Below, piece by piece: positions 53,915-63,975 of a stretch of DNA of 64,000 bases (position 1 is the stretch's first letter; every line of letters starts with the position of its first letter). A model generated the notes under the pieces. The model was not told the DNA's origin. It did not search any database and saw only the letters and a list, made by a program, of their open reading frames with translations. The position numbers and the translations under genes were made by a program. Source of the stretch: Komagataeibacter sp. FNDCR2 (GTDB lineage: Bacteria > Pseudomonadota > Alphaproteobacteria > Acetobacterales > Acetobacteraceae); contig NZ_JAIWOU010000001.1 of assembly GCF_021295395.1 (NCBI RefSeq), positions 809,001-873,000 on the forward strand. The letters run 5' to 3'.

Positions 53915-55905
53915 TGATCCCGCGCGCCTGCCGGTGGCTGGGCAAGGCGGCGGGGCTGGCGCTGGCGGGGCAACTCGCCCTGCATGGCGCCCGCGCCACA
54001 CCCGCGCCCCCTGCCCCGCCACCCGGGGCGCAGGGTGAGTGGCCCACACCGGCGCAGGCCGCCACCGGCAATGCCGATGACGACCCCATCGCGGCGAAAC
54101 TGCTGGTGTACCTGCGCCTGCTCTCCCCCGTGGGTGGCAGTGCCGATGAATACGCGACCTTCCTGCACGAAAATCCGTCATGGCCGCAGCGCCCCATCCT
54201 GCTGGCCCGTTTCCAGCAGGCCCTTACGGCGGAACCGGATGACGCCACCGTCGCGCGGTTATGCCCGCTTCTGACGCTCAATGACGTGCCTGCGCTGCTA
54301 CGGTGCAACAGCGTTACCCCCCGCCCGCCCCGGCTCAATGACTGGGCGCGCGATGTCTGGGTCCGCCGTGCCGACAACGCCACCGATGCGCAGGCGCTGC
54401 TTGCCGGTTTTGGCCCGGCGCTGGGGCGTGAGGATAACTGGCAGCGCTTCGACCGGCAGGAACGCGCGGGCATGGTGGAGGCGGCCAGCCGGCAGATCGC
54501 GCTGCTTGACCCCACGCAGCAGCCCATTGCCCGCGCCCGTCTGGCCTTGCGCCGCTATGACCCGCAGGCGGAAGGGACACTTGCCGCCGTGCCACCGGAA
54601 CAGCAGGCCGATGCGGCGCTGCTGCTCGATCACCTGCGCTGGCTGCGCCATGCCCAGCAACCCGATGCGGCGCTGGCCCTGTGGCGCGAACGCGGGGTCG
54701 AGACCGAAAAACACCTCCCCCCCGCCACCGCCGCCCTGTTCTGGCGCGAACGCGACGGGCTGGCCCGTGACCTGCTTCAGGCCCGGCGGGCGGATGACGC
54801 GCTGTTCATGGCCGATGACACCGCCGACATCGGTTCGGCCAACCAGTATGACGCCCGCTTCCTGACCGGCTGGATCAGGGCTGAATACCTGAATGACGCG
54901 GAGCGCGCACAGGCCGATTTTGCCCCACTGGCGCAGGCGGTGCCCGTCCTTACACGCAGCCGGGGCCTGTTCTGGATGGGGCGCGCGCTGTGGGCGCGGG
55001 GGCGGCATGACGCGGCGCGGGCGCAATGGCGGCAGGCGGCACAACTGGCCAATACGTTTTACGGGCAGATGGCCATCGCGTGGCTGGCGGGCAACCGCGT
55101 GAACCAGTTGCTGGTGCCTGACCAGGCGGGCCGGCAGATCCGCGCCTTCCTGCTGCAACAGAAGGAACCTACCCCCACCGTAGCCGACGCCGTGCGCTTC
55201 GATACGGCGGAACTGGCCCGCGCCGCCGAAATCCTGGTGGCCTGGGGCGACCGGCATCACGCGCGTGATTTCATTCTGGCGCTGGACGCGCAGGATACCG
55301 GCGCGATGAAGCATGTGCTGGCCGCCCGCATGGCCACCCGGCTGGACATACCCGACGCCGCCGTGATGGTGGCCCGCCTGGCCGGGCGTGACGGGCTGAC
55401 ACTGGTGCGCGAAGGCTGGCCCCGCCCCTATACGCCGCCGCCCGGAATCCTGCCCGCCGACATGCAGCTGGCCGTGGCGCGGCAGGAAAGCGGATTTGAC
55501 GCCAGCGTGGTCAGCCCGGCGCATGCCGTGGGCCTTATGCAGATGATGGTGCCCACGGCGCGCGAGGTGGCGCGCAAACTCGGGCTTACGGATGTGCATG
55601 TCAGCGCCACCACCCTGACCGACCCGCAACTGAACATGCGGCTTGGCGCGGCCTATCTGGCGGATATCGCGCAGCGTCTGGGCAGTGTCATCCCGTATGT
55701 GGCCGCCGCCTATAACGCCGGGCCGCACCGGGCCGACAACTGGCTGCTGACACTGGGTAACCCCGCGCGCGACACCCCGGCGCCCGACGCCATGCTGGAC
55801 TGGATCGAGAGCATTCCCTTTGGGGAGACACGCAACTACGTTGAAAGGGTGGAGGAGAACATGGCCATTTATCAGGCGACTGATCCGGCGCTGGAGCAGA
55901 ACTGA
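53914..55905 (+). CDS. slt: Soluble lytic murein transglycosylase (Slt-type)
   Basis: 663 residues with a signal peptide (LGKAAGLALAGQLALHGARA). A long alpha-helical superhelix (about residues 50-490) precedes the C-terminal SLT catalytic domain: ARQESGFDASVVSPAHAVGLMQMM has the catalytic Glu near 525, followed by LTDPQLNMRLGAAYLADI and AAYNAGPHRADNWL. Cleaves peptidoglycan glycan strands. Joined by overlaps to the TerC-like gene before it and pgpA after it, a tight run TerC-slt-pgpA. Confidence 0.93.
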   Translation: MIPRACRWLGKAAGLALAGQLALHGARATPAPPAPPPGAQGEWPTPAQAATGNADDDPIAAKLLVYLRLLSPVGGSADEYATFLHENPSWPQRPILLARFQQALTAEPDDATVARLCPLLTLNDVPALLRCNSVTPRPPRLNDWARDVWVRRADNATDAQALLAGFGPALGREDNWQRFDRQERAGMVEAASRQIALLDPTQQPIARARLALRRYDPQAEGTLAAVPPEQQADAALLLDHLRWLRHAQQPDAALALWRERGVETEKHLPPATAALFWRERDGLARDLLQARRADDALFMADDTADIGSANQYDARFLTGWIRAEYLNDAERAQADFAPLAQAVPVLTRSRGLFWMGRALWARGRHDAARAQWRQAAQLANTFYGQMAIAWLAGNRVNQLLVPDQAGRQIRAFLLQQKEPTPTVADAVRFDTAELARAAEILVAWGDRHHARDFILALDAQDTGAMKHVLAARMATRLDIPDAAVMVARLAGRDGLTLVREGWPRPYTPPPGILPADMQLAVARQESGFDASVVSPAHAVGLMQMMVPTAREVARKLGLTDVHVSATTLTDPQLNMRLGAAYLADIAQRLGSVIPYVAAAYNAGPHRADNWLLTLGNPARDTPAPDAMLDWIESIPFGETRNYVERVEENMAIYQATDPALEQN

Positions 55906-56369
55906 TGGCGATGTCCCCTGCCCGTCTCATCGCCAGCTTCTGCGGCGCGGGCTTTGCGCCCCGCGCCCCCGGCACCGTGGGGTCGCTGAGCGCGCTGGTG
56001 GTGGGCCTGCCGCTGCTGGCGCATGGATCATGGATGGCGCTGGCCATTATCGTCTGCACGGTCGTGGGCTGGCGGGCGACGGATCTCGTCTCCCATGGCG
56101 AGGACCATGGCTGGATCGTGATTGACGAGGTGGCGGGCATGTGGCTGGCCATGTGCCCGCTCGCACCCCTGCCGCTGTCAGCACTCCGTTGGGCGGATAT
56201 GCTGTGGCTGCTGCTTGCCTTCGCGCTGTTCCGCCTGTTCGACATTACCAAGCCCGGCCCGGTGGGCTGGTTCGACCGGCGGCATGACGCGCTGGGGATC
56301 ATGGGCGACGACATTGTGGCGGGGCTCATGGCCGCGGCCATCCTGACCGGCATCCGTTTCCTTGCCTGA
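55905..56369 (+). CDS. pgpA: Phosphatidylglycerophosphatase A
   Basis: 154 residues with membrane helices. The PgpA signature lies in GFAPRAPGTVGSLSALVVGLP and in IVIDEVAGMWLAM and FDITKPGPVGWFDR...HDALGIMGDDIVAGL. Dephosphorylates phosphatidylglycerol phosphate, the step after PgsA. Its first ATG overlaps the slt stop. Confidence 0.94.
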   Translation: MAMSPARLIASFCGAGFAPRAPGTVGSLSALVVGLPLLAHGSWMALAIIVCTVVGWRATDLVSHGEDHGWIVIDEVAGMWLAMCPLAPLPLSALRWADMLWLLLAFALFRLFDITKPGPVGWFDRRHDALGIMGDDIVAGLMAAAILTGIRFLA

Positions 56370-56403
56370 AGCGTTACCGCGCCAGAAATGGAGAACGTAG
56401 CAG

Positions 56404-56907
56404 ATGTTGCCTGACACTTTTCTTGCCCACATGCCCGAGGCCCTGAAACGCCTGCACGCGGCGGGCTGTCGTATCGTCACGGCGGAGAGCTGTACCGGCG
56501 GACTACTGGCGGCGGCGCTGACCCATGCGGCCGGGTCGTCCGATGTGGTTGCCGGGGGCTTCGTCACCTATTCCAACAGCATGAAGCATCATACGCTGGG
56601 TATTTCCGGCACATTGCTGGAACGGCATGGCGCCGTCAGCCGCGAGGTCGCGGCCGCCATGGCCCAGGGGGCGCTGACACATACTCCCGACGCCACCCTG
56701 TCCATCGCCATTACCGGCATTGCCGGGCCGGGCGGGGGCACGCCGGACAAGCCGGTGGGGCTGGTATGGTTTGGCGTGGCGGGCGGTGGACAGGTTGACA
56801 CCATATCCCATGTCTTTCCCGGCAAACGGGGGGAAGTGCGGGCACAGGCGGTGCGAACCGCCATGGCGCTGCTGCTGGACCATGCCGGACGGCTGGCGGC
56901 CGAATAG
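56404..56907 (+). CDS. pncC: CinA C-terminal-type nicotinamide-nucleotide amidase
   Basis: 167 residues corresponding to the CinA C-terminal domain alone. VTAESCTGGLLAAALTHAAGSSDVVAGGFVTYSN contains the conserved Ser/Thr-Cys region, and ITGIAGPGGGTPDKPVGLVW the second half. Family members deamidate nicotinamide mononucleotide in NAD recycling. Starts 34 bases after pgpA on the same strand, so probably the last gene of that run. Confidence 0.9.
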   Translation: MLPDTFLAHMPEALKRLHAAGCRIVTAESCTGGLLAAALTHAAGSSDVVAGGFVTYSNSMKHHTLGISGTLLERHGAVSREVAAAMAQGALTHTPDATLSIAITGIAGPGGGTPDKPVGLVWFGVAGGGQVDTISHVFPGKRGEVRAQAVRTAMALLLDHAGRLAAE

Positions 56908-56994
56908 GCGGCTGCCTGATTGAAAAAAAGGCGACGCCCGGAAAGGTTTATTTTTTATCCATCACCTGTATTCGCCCGGCACCAGATGTGCTGC

Positions 56995-57276
56995 CTAATA
57001 CCCCGCGACGGTGCTGCCTGTCATCGGCACACGGATCGGGCTGGATGTCTCGCCCGTGCCAGCCGCCTGCACGGCCTGGGGAGCCTGCTGCGGCGCAGCC
57101 TTTTGCGCCGCCGGCCGGGGTTTGAGCGAGGCTCGCGCATCTTGCAGGCTGCGGGCGTTCAGTTCCGCCGTTTCCGCATCACTGCCGGGGGCAGGCTGTG
57201 GCGCGGGAGCGGCGGAGGCATGCAGCATCGTCAATAGCACAAGGCCACCGGCAAAGGCGGGGATGAGTTTTTTCAT
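56995..57276 (-). CDS. Small exported Ala/Pro/Gln-rich protein
   Basis: 93 residues. Signal peptide MKKLIPAFAGGLVLLTMLHASA, then a low-complexity tail (PAAQKAAPQQAPQAVQAA). No domain recognised. Lies downstream of coq10 on the same strand, so could be cotranscribed, but there is a 35-base gap and no shared function visible. Convergent with the CinA-type gene. Confidence 0.55.
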   Translation of the reverse strand: MKKLIPAFAGGLVLLTMLHASAAPAPQPAPGSDAETAELNARSLQDARASLKPRPAAQKAAPQQAPQAVQAAGTGETSSPIRVPMTGSTVAGY

Positions 57277-57311
57277 GATGATGGTCTCGATCCGGTCTGG
57301 CGGGGGTGGGC

Positions 57312-57797
57312 TCAGGCGTTGCCTGCTTCAGCCGGACCGATCGGCTGGGGGACCGGCGTTCGCGGCTGCCCGTAAATATCGCGTGCGCGACGGATGAAGG
57401 CGGAAACCATAAGGCGCACGGCTTCGTTAAAGACCACGCCGATCGCGGCCTGCAACAGGCGCGAACGGAATTCGAAGTCCACGAAAAAATCCACCAGGCA
57501 TCCACGCGCATCCGGCGTAAACGTCCATACATTGTTCAGATAGCGAAATGGCCCCTTTTCGTACGTGACGCGGATGGTGCCGGGGGCCTCGAGCTGAACG
57601 CGGCTGGTAAATGTCTCGCGGAAGGGACCGAACCCGATGGTCAGATCCGCGACAAGTTCGTTAGCCGTGCGCGTGCGCACGCGCGCGCTGGTACACCATG
57701 GCAGAAACTGGGGATATTTCCCCACGTCGGCCACCAGATCAAAAAGCTGATCGGGGGAATAGGCAATAAGCCGACGTTCGGCATGGGTAGGCATCAC
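57312..57797 (-). CDS. Coenzyme Q-binding START-domain protein (COQ10/RatA family)
   Basis: 161 residues of the polyketide cyclase/START fold: [27 protein letters not shown] is the classic N-terminal signature, followed by [19 protein letters not shown] and [16 protein letters not shown]. In alphaproteobacteria and mitochondria this family binds ubiquinone and supports respiration; the E. coli paralogue RatA is described as a toxin. Coupled to lipA by a 4-base overlap. Confidence 0.9.
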   Translation of the reverse strand: MMPTHAERRLIAYSPDQLFDLVADVGKYPQFLPWCTSARVRTRTANELVADLTIGFGPFRETFTSRVQLEAPGTIRVTYEKGPFRYLNNVWTFTPDARGCLVDFFVDFEFRSRLLQAAIGVVFNEAVRLMVSAFIRRARDIYGQPRTPVPQPIGPAEAGNA

Positions 57798-58786
57798 ATA
57801 CTCTCCATAGCGCCACGCTCCGTCCGCAGACGCTGTTCACGGGCGGCGCGCAGTTCCGCAAAATCAGAATCCGCATGATACGAAGACCGGGTAAGCGGGG
57901 AGGAACTGACCTGAAGAAAGCCCTTTACACGGGCCATGGCCGCGTAATCGGCAAATTCATCAGGCGTTACAAACCGGGCTACCGCAGCATGCTTGACCGT
58001 AGGCTGGAGATATTGCCCCAGCGTGATGAAATCAACGTCCGCTATCCGCAGGTCATCCATGACCTGAAGGATTTCGGCCCGTTCTTCCCCCAAACCAAGC
58101 ATCAGTCCCGATTTCGTGAAGATGGACGGGTCCAGCCGCTTCGCATCATCAAGCAGGCGCAGCGACTGGTAATAGCGCGCACCGGGGCGGATGCCCGGAT
58201 AGAGCCGGGGCACGGTCTCCAGATTATGGTTGAACACATCGGGCCGCGCACGGACCACCACCTCCAGCGCGCCGGGCTTGCGCAGGAAGTCAGGGGTCAG
58301 GATCTCGATGGTGGTGTCGGGCGCGCTGGCGCGTATGGCCCCGATCACCCGGGCGAAATGCTGCGCGCCCCCATCGGCCAGATCGTCACGATCCACCGAG
58401 GTAATGACCACATGGCGCAGCCCGAGCCGGGCCACCGCATCGGCCACCCGTTCCGGTTCATCGGGATCGAGCGCATGGGGCAGGCCGGTCGTGACATTGC
58501 AGAACGCGCAGGCGCGGGTGCAGATTTCGCCCATGATCATCATGGTCGCATGGCGCTGGGACCAACATTCCCCGATATTGGGGCAGGCCGCCTCCTCACA
58601 CACCGTGACCAGCTTGTTGTCACGCATGAGCTTGCGTGTTTCATGGTAGGTCGGGTGACTGGGCGCGCGCACGCGGATCCAGTCAGGCTTGCGCGCGATC
58701 GGGTTATCGGGCCGGTGCGCCTTTTCCGGATGGCGCAGGGCGGGGTCCCCGTTTTTTCGGTGGTCGATCATCACACGCACAGACAT
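57794..58786 (-). CDS. lipA: Lipoyl synthase
   Basis: 330-residue radical SAM enzyme that inserts two sulfurs into octanoylated lipoyl domains. Auxiliary cluster cysteines are in [13 protein letters not shown], the radical SAM cluster in [13 protein letters not shown], and the conserved RSSY end is [10 protein letters not shown]. The start ATG 58786 has GCAGGGA 10 bases upstream; the frame is open to 58840. It follows lpd by 107 bases and supplies the lipoate needed by the two lipoyl-domain subunits encoded next to it. Confidence 0.95.
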   Translation of the reverse strand: MSVRVMIDHRKNGDPALRHPEKAHRPDNPIARKPDWIRVRAPSHPTYHETRKLMRDNKLVTVCEEAACPNIGECWSQRHATMMIMGEICTRACAFCNVTTGLPHALDPDEPERVADAVARLGLRHVVITSVDRDDLADGGAQHFARVIGAIRASAPDTTIEILTPDFLRKPGALEVVVRARPDVFNHNLETVPRLYPGIRPGARYYQSLRLLDDAKRLDPSIFTKSGLMLGLGEERAEILQVMDDLRIADVDFITLGQYLQPTVKHAAVARFVTPDEFADYAAMARVKGFLQVSSSPLTRSSYHADSDFAELRAAREQRLRTERGAMESM

Positions 58787-58893
58787 GACATAAAATCCCT
58801 GCAAACAGGTCGATAGCCAGAAGTGTAACGCCTGCCGCACCGCGTCAAGCGTTCATACCCCCTTCCCCACGGGAACGGATCACAACCGCACGA

Positions 58894-60303
58894 TCAGATA
58901 TGCAACGCGCCGTCATACGCCGCCAGAACGGCCTCATGCATGGTTTCGGAGATGGTGGGATGGGGGAAGACCGTTTCCTTCAGTTCGGCCTCCGTCAGTT
59001 CGCCCGTGCGGGCAATGACATAGCCCTGGATCATTTCCGTCACTTCCGGCCCGACCATGTGCGCGCCCAGCAGTTCGCCGGTCGCCGCGTCGAATATGGT
59101 CTTCACCAGCCCTTCCGGCTCACCCATGGCGATGGCCTTGCCATTGCCGATGAAGGGGAAACGCCCGACACGGAGCTTGTAGCCCGCTTCCTTCGCGCGG
59201 GCTTCCGTCATCCCGACGGAGGCCACCTGCGGGCGGCAGTAGGTGCAGCCGGGAATATTGAGCGGATTGATCGGGTGGACCGTGCGCCCCGCGATCAGTT
59301 CGGCTACCAGCACGCCCTCATGGCTGGCCTTGTGGGCAAGCCAGGGCGCGCCCGCGATATCGCCGATGGCGTAAACCCCCTTCTCCCCCGTGCGGCAGTA
59401 GGGATCGACCTTGATGTGGGTGCCCGCCACCTCGATCGCGGTGCCTTCCAGCCCGATATTCTCGACATTGCCGACAATACCCACGGCGGAGATGACCCGC
59501 TCCACCGTGACCGGCTGCGTCTTCCCGCCTGCCGTGACATCGATGGTAACGTCGTTGTCGCCCTTCCTGATCGCACCCAGCTTCGCGCCGGTCAGGATCT
59601 TCATGCCCTGTTTTTCAAGGGCCTTGCGGACAAAGGTGCTGATCTCGACATCTTCCACCGGCAGGATGCGGTCGGCCACCTCCACAATCGTCACCTCGGC
59701 GCCCATGTTGCGGTAGAACGAGGCGAATTCCACCCCGATCGCGCCAGACCCGATCACCAGCAGGCTGCGCGGCAGGGCGGTCGGTGTCATGGCCTCGCGA
59801 TAGGACCAGATCAGCCTGCCATCGGGCTCCAGGCCCGGCAGCACGCGCGCCCGCGCGCCCGTGGCCACGATAACGTCGGGCGCGGTCAGCACGGCGGTTT
59901 CCGCGCCATCGCGGCTGACCGAGACCTTGCGCTGCCCGCCCTGAACCCCCGCCAGCCTGCCAAAGCCGTTGATGACCGTGACCTTGTGCTTTTTGAGCAG
60001 GTGGCTCACCCCGGCGGAAAGCTGGGCCGAGACATCACGCGAGCGTTTGACGACCTTTGCAAAGTCGAAACGGACGTTATCCGCCGCGAACCCGAAGGCG
60101 TCGAGATCGTGCAGCAGGTGGTTGATTTCGGACGCGCGCAGCAGTGCCTTGGTCGGGATACAGCCCCAGTTGAGGCAGATGCCGCCAAGCTGGGCGGCCT
60201 CCACCACGGCGGTGCTCAGCCCGAGCTGGGCGGCGCGGATGGCCGCGACATAGCCACCCGGCCCCCCGCCGATAATGATGACATCAAATTGCGTGGTGCT
60301 CAT
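58894..60303 (-). CDS. lpd: Dihydrolipoyl dehydrogenase (E3)
   Basis: 469-residue FAD-dependent disulfide oxidoreductase. FAD motif DVIIIGGGPGGYVAAIRAAQLG; redox pair in GGICLNWGCIPTKALL; NAD motif LVIGSGAIGVEFASFYRNMG; C-terminal catalytic His/Glu in FPHPTISE. Reoxidises dihydrolipoamide of the pyruvate dehydrogenase complex. The start ATG 60303 follows GAGGAAA; ATGs at 60312 and 60327 are in the same frame. Confidence 0.95.
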   Translation of the reverse strand: MSTTQFDVIIIGGGPGGYVAAIRAAQLGLSTAVVEAAQLGGICLNWGCIPTKALLRASEINHLLHDLDAFGFAADNVRFDFAKVVKRSRDVSAQLSAGVSHLLKKHKVTVINGFGRLAGVQGGQRKVSVSRDGAETAVLTAPDVIVATGARARVLPGLEPDGRLIWSYREAMTPTALPRSLLVIGSGAIGVEFASFYRNMGAEVTIVEVADRILPVEDVEISTFVRKALEKQGMKILTGAKLGAIRKGDNDVTIDVTAGGKTQPVTVERVISAVGIVGNVENIGLEGTAIEVAGTHIKVDPYCRTGEKGVYAIGDIAGAPWLAHKASHEGVLVAELIAGRTVHPINPLNIPGCTYCRPQVASVGMTEARAKEAGYKLRVGRFPFIGNGKAIAMGEPEGLVKTIFDAATGELLGAHMVGPEVTEMIQGYVIARTGELTEAELKETVFPHPTISETMHEAVLAAYDGALHI

Positions 60304-60316
60304 CTGGACCATTTCC

Positions 60317-61591
60317 TCAGACCACAAGGCTCATCGGGTTTTCCACAACGGTGCGGAAGGCCGAAACCCATTCCGCCGCCAGCGCGCCATCCACCACGCG
60401 ATGATCGACCGACAGGGTTACGGTCAGGACGGTGGCGATGGTGATCCCGTCATCCCTGACCACCGGCCTGCGCTCAGCCGCGGCAATGGCCAGGATCGCG
60501 GCCTGTGGCGGGTTGATGATGGCGGAGAAGGATTTCACCCCGTACATCCCCATATTGGAGATGGAGAAGGTGCCGCCCTGGAATTCCTCCGGCTTGAGCT
60601 TGCCCGCGCGCGCGCGCGCCACGAGATCGCGTGTTTCCAGGCTGATCTGGCGCAGGCTCTTGGTATCGGCCTGCCGCACGATGGGTGTGATCAGCCCATC
60701 GGGAATGGAGACGGCAACGGAAATATCCACGTCGTTGTAAACCAGCACCGCGTCTTCCGTGTAGGACACGTTGACTTTCGGCACCCGGCGCAGCGTGACC
60801 GCCACCGCCTTGATCAGCATGTCATTGACGGAAATCTTGTACGATCCCGGCCCATCCGCGGGTGAGGCCGCGTTCATCTGGCTGCGCAACGCCAGCAGCG
60901 CGTCCAGTTGCACATCCATTTCCACATAGAAATGCGGAATGGTGGACTTCGCTTCCGTCAGGCGGCGGGCAATGACCTTGCGCATGCTGGAATGGGGCAC
61001 GCTTTCGTACCCGCCTGCCGCGACTGCCGCAACCGGGGCGGCCCGGGGCGCAGGCGCGGCGGCGGCGGCGGCGGGCGGAGCCTGCACCGCCTGTTCCACA
61101 TCCCGGCGCACGATACGCCCGTTGGGGCCGCTGCCCTTCAGCGTGGCGAGATCAATCCCCTTCTGCGCTGCGATCCGGCGCGCCAGCGGGGATGCGAAAA
61201 TCCGGCTTCCGCCCGGCGTGGCGGCAACCGGCGCGGCCGGGCTGGCCGCAACCGCCGGAGCGGGACTGGCAGACGCGGGGCTGGCTGTAGCTGCCGCGGC
61301 CTGGGCCGCCGGTGCAGCGGCTGGCGTGGGCGCATCGGGCACGCTTTCGCCCTGCGCCACCAGTATGGCGATCGGCGCGTTGACGGCCACGCCCTCCGTC
61401 CCCTCCGGGATCAGGATACGGCCCATGACGCCTTCGTCCACGGCCTCGACTTCCATCGTGGCCTTGTCCGTCTCGATTTCCGCGATCACGTCACCAGACG
61501 CGATGCTGTCGCCTTCCGCCTTCAGCCAGCGGGCCAGCTTGCCTTCCTTCATGGTGGGGGAAAGCGCCGGCATCAGGATGTTGATCGACAT
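60317..61591 (-). CDS. pdhC: Pyruvate dehydrogenase E2, dihydrolipoamide acetyltransferase
   Basis: 424 residues: one lipoyl domain (Lys43 in ETDKATMEV), an Ala/Pro-rich linker, a peripheral subunit-binding domain ([32 protein letters not shown]) and the acetyltransferase core with [14 protein letters not shown] and the catalytic HxxxDG in [11 protein letters not shown]. The start ATG 61591 has GAGGGAA 7 bases upstream and lies 11 bases after the pdhB stop. Its lipoyl-coding DNA is nearly identical to that of pdhB. Confidence 0.95.
   Translation of the reverse strand: MSINILMPALSPTMKEGKLARWLKAEGDSIASGDVIAEIETDKATMEVEAVDEGVMGRILIPEGTEGVAVNAPIAILVAQGESVPDAPTPAAAPAAQAAAATASPASASPAPAVAASPAAPVAATPGGSRIFASPLARRIAAQKGIDLATLKGSGPNGRIVRRDVEQAVQAPPAAAAAAPAPRAAPVAAVAAGGYESVPHSSMRKVIARRLTEAKSTIPHFYVEMDVQLDALLALRSQMNAASPADGPGSYKISVNDMLIKAVAVTLRRVPKVNVSYTEDAVLVYNDVDISVAVSIPDGLITPIVRQADTKSLRQISLETRDLVARARAGKLKPEEFQGGTFSISNMGMYGVKSFSAIINPPQAAILAIAAAERRPVVRDDGITIATVLTVTLSVDHRVVDGALAAEWVSAFRTVVENPMSLVV
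61379..61492 (-). repeat. Lipoyl-coding segment of pdhC, copy A of a near-identical direct repeat
   Basis: 114 bases that match 62746-62859 in pdhB at 111 positions; the last 86 bases are identical. It encodes the lipoylated region around [15 protein letters not shown]. Confidence 0.95.
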
Positions 61592-61602
61592 CGTGCGTTC
61601 CC

Positions 61603-62958
61603 TCACACAACCTGCCGGACGGCATTGATGATCCAGTCCGCATTGGGCAGGGCAAGTTTTTCAAGATTGGCGGCGAACGGCATCGGCACATCGGCGCCCG
61701 CCACGCGTACCGGCGGCGCGTCGAGGTAGTCGAAGGCATGTTCGATCACCTGCATGGCGACCTCCGCGCCGATACCGGCGAATGGCCAGCCTTCCTCCAC
61801 ACAGACAAGGCGGCTGGTCTTTTTCACGCTGTCCACCACGGTCCGGGTGTCAAGCGGGCGGATGGTGCGCAGGTTGATGACTTCCGCCTCGATCCCCTGC
61901 GCGGCCAGCTTTTCCGCCGCCTCAAGGGCGACGCCAACCATGATGGAGAAAGCCACGATGGTCACATCCCGGCCTTCACGCTCCACCTTGGCCGTGCCGA
62001 TGGGCAGGATGAAATCCTCATCCACCGGGCAGGGGAAACGCTGGCCGTACAGAATTTCGTTTTCAAGGAAGATGACCGGGTTGGGGTCACGGATCGCGGC
62101 CCGCAGCAGGCCCTTCGCATCCGCCGCCGACCACGGCGCGACCACCTTCAGCCCCGGCACATGCCCGTACCAGCTTGCATAGCACTGCGAATGCTGCGCG
62201 CCCACGCGGGCGGCCGCGCCGTTGGGGCCACGGAACACGATGGGGCACGACATCTGCCCCCCCGACATATAGCGTGTCTTGGCCGCGGAATTGATGATCT
62301 GGTCAATGGCCTGCATGGCGAAGTTCATGGTCATGAACTCCACGATCGGTTTCAGCCCGGTCAGCGCCGCGCCGATGGCCATGCCGGTAAAGCCCTGTTC
62401 GGTAATGGGGGTGTCGATCACCCGCTTTTCCCCGAACTCGTCCAGCAACCCCTGCGAGATTTTATAGGCGCCCTGGTACTGCGCCACTTCCTCGCCAATC
62501 AGGAACACGTCTTCATCACGGCGCAGTTCGGCGGCCATGGCGTCGCGCAGGGCTTCACGCACCGTGATCTCCGTGCACTCGCCCCAGTCCCGTTCCGGCG
62601 GGGCGACGGCCGTGGTCCCGGTCGGGGCCGGCGCCGTGGGCGCGGCGGCGGCGGGGGGAGCGGAAGCGGTCTGCGCCTGCGCCGCCGGTGCGGCGGGCTG
62701 GGCGTCGGCGTCCTCATCCTGCGCCAGCAGGATGGCGATGGGGGTGTTGACGGCCACGTTCTCCGTCCCCTCGGGGATCAGGATACGGCCCATGACGCCT
62801 TCGTCCACGGCCTCGACTTCCATCGTGGCCTTGTCCGTCTCGATTTCCGCGATCACGTCGCCCGCGGCGACCGCATCCCCCGTCCTGCGCAGCCAGCGCG
62901 ACATCTTGCCCTCCGTCATCGTGGGGGACAGGGCGGGCATAAGTATTTCTGTTGCCAT
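61603..62958 (-). CDS. pdhB: Pyruvate dehydrogenase E1 beta subunit with N-terminal lipoyl domain
   Basis: 451 residues: an N-terminal lipoyl domain (Lys43 in ETDKATMEV), an Ala/Pro-rich linker (about 85-120), then the E1-beta transketolase-type fold: [47 protein letters not shown] and [10 protein letters not shown]. The N-terminal lipoyl domain on E1-beta is known from alphaproteobacteria. The start ATG 62958 is preferred over TTG 62964. It is 6 bases downstream of pdhA. Confidence 0.95.
   Translation of the reverse strand: MATEILMPALSPTMTEGKMSRWLRRTGDAVAAGDVIAEIETDKATMEVEAVDEGVMGRILIPEGTENVAVNTPIAILLAQDEDADAQPAAPAAQAQTASAPPAAAAPTAPAPTGTTAVAPPERDWGECTEITVREALRDAMAAELRRDEDVFLIGEEVAQYQGAYKISQGLLDEFGEKRVIDTPITEQGFTGMAIGAALTGLKPIVEFMTMNFAMQAIDQIINSAAKTRYMSGGQMSCPIVFRGPNGAAARVGAQHSQCYASWYGHVPGLKVVAPWSAADAKGLLRAAIRDPNPVIFLENEILYGQRFPCPVDEDFILPIGTAKVEREGRDVTIVAFSIMVGVALEAAEKLAAQGIEAEVINLRTIRPLDTRTVVDSVKKTSRLVCVEEGWPFAGIGAEVAMQVIEHAFDYLDAPPVRVAGADVPMPFAANLEKLALPNADWIINAVRQVV
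62746..62859 (-). repeat. Lipoyl-coding segment of pdhB, copy B of a near-identical direct repeat
   Basis: Partner of 61379-61492. The three differences fall in the first 28 bases of the repeat. Confidence 0.95.
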
Positions 62959-62964
62959 CTTCAA

Positions 62965-63975
62965 TCAGCTTTCCACCAGCACATCTGTCCACAGCTCCGA
63001 CGGATCCGGCTCGGGGCTGGTCTGGGCGAAGGTCGCCGCGTCGGTCACGATGTCACGCACCTTGTCATCCATGGACTTCAATTCGCTCTCGGCCACGCCC
63101 AGTTCCAGCAGTTCGCGGCGCACGCGGTCGATCGGGTCATGGTTCTTGCGCATTTCGTCCACTTCGGCGCGCTGGCGGTACTTTGCCGGGTCCGACATGG
63201 AGTGACCGCGATACCGATAGGTCGCGACCTCCATCAGCACCGGCCCCTTGCCCGCGCGGCAATGGGCTATGGCCTCATGCGCCGCCGCGCGCACCGCGTT
63301 CACGTCCATGCCATCGACATGCATGCCGGGAATGCCCCACGGTTCGCCATTGCGCCACAGTTCCTTTGACGCGGAGGCCCGCTCCACGCTGGTGCCCATG
63401 CCGTAGCGGTTGTTTTCCAGCACGAACAGGCAGGGCAGCTTGTGAAGGGCGGCGAGGTTGAAGCTCTCGTAAACCTGCCCCTGATTGGACGCGCCTTCAC
63501 CATAATAGGTGACCGAAACTTCGTCCGTGCCACGGTACTTGTTGGCGAAGGCCAGCCCGATCCCGAGCGAGACCTGCGCGCCGACAATGCCGTGCCCGCC
63601 ATAGAAATGCTTCTCGGAGGAGAACATGTGCATGGAGCCGCCCTTGCCATGGGAATAGCCCCCCGCGCGCCCGGTCAGTTCCGCCATCACCCCGCGCGGG
63701 TCCATGCCGGCCGCCAGCATCTGCCCATGGTCACGATAGGAGGTGATGATCTTGTCCCCCTGCTTAAGCTCCGCCTGGATCCCGACCACAACCGCTTCCT
63801 GACCGATATAGAGGTGACAGAACCCCCCGATCAGCCCCATGCCGTACAACTGGCCCGCGCGTTCCTCGAACCGGCGGATCAGCACCATCTCGTAATAGGC
63901 CTGCTTCAGGTCGGCTTCGGTCATGGTCCGGCTGTTGTGGCCACCTGACAGGCCGGGATCTGTCTCGTTACTCAT
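62965..63975 (-). CDS. pdhA: Pyruvate dehydrogenase E1 alpha subunit
   Basis: 336 residues. The thiamine-diphosphate motif is seen as VTYYGEGASNQGQVYESFNLAALHKLPCLFVLENNRYGMGTS (GDG-x25-NN type), with HLYIGQEAVVVGI and SHGKGGSMHMF. The ATG at 63975 has AAGGA 7 bases upstream. First gene of the pdhA-pdhB-pdhC-lpd-lipA-coq10 leftward run; the likely promoter lies beyond the right edge. Confidence 0.96.
   Translation of the reverse strand: MSNETDPGLSGGHNSRTMTEADLKQAYYEMVLIRRFEERAGQLYGMGLIGGFCHLYIGQEAVVVGIQAELKQGDKIITSYRDHGQMLAAGMDPRGVMAELTGRAGGYSHGKGGSMHMFSSEKHFYGGHGIVGAQVSLGIGLAFANKYRGTDEVSVTYYGEGASNQGQVYESFNLAALHKLPCLFVLENNRYGMGTSVERASASKELWRNGEPWGIPGMHVDGMDVNAVRAAAHEAIAHCRAGKGPVLMEVATYRYRGHSMSDPAKYRQRAEVDEMRKNHDPIDRVRRELLELGVAESELKSMDDKVRDIVTDAATFAQTSPEPDPSELWTDVLVES

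Noticed and set aside
61738-63369. 543-codon plus-strand frame antisense to pdhB/pdhA
   Set aside because: Shadow caused by high GC at third codon positions; no domain.
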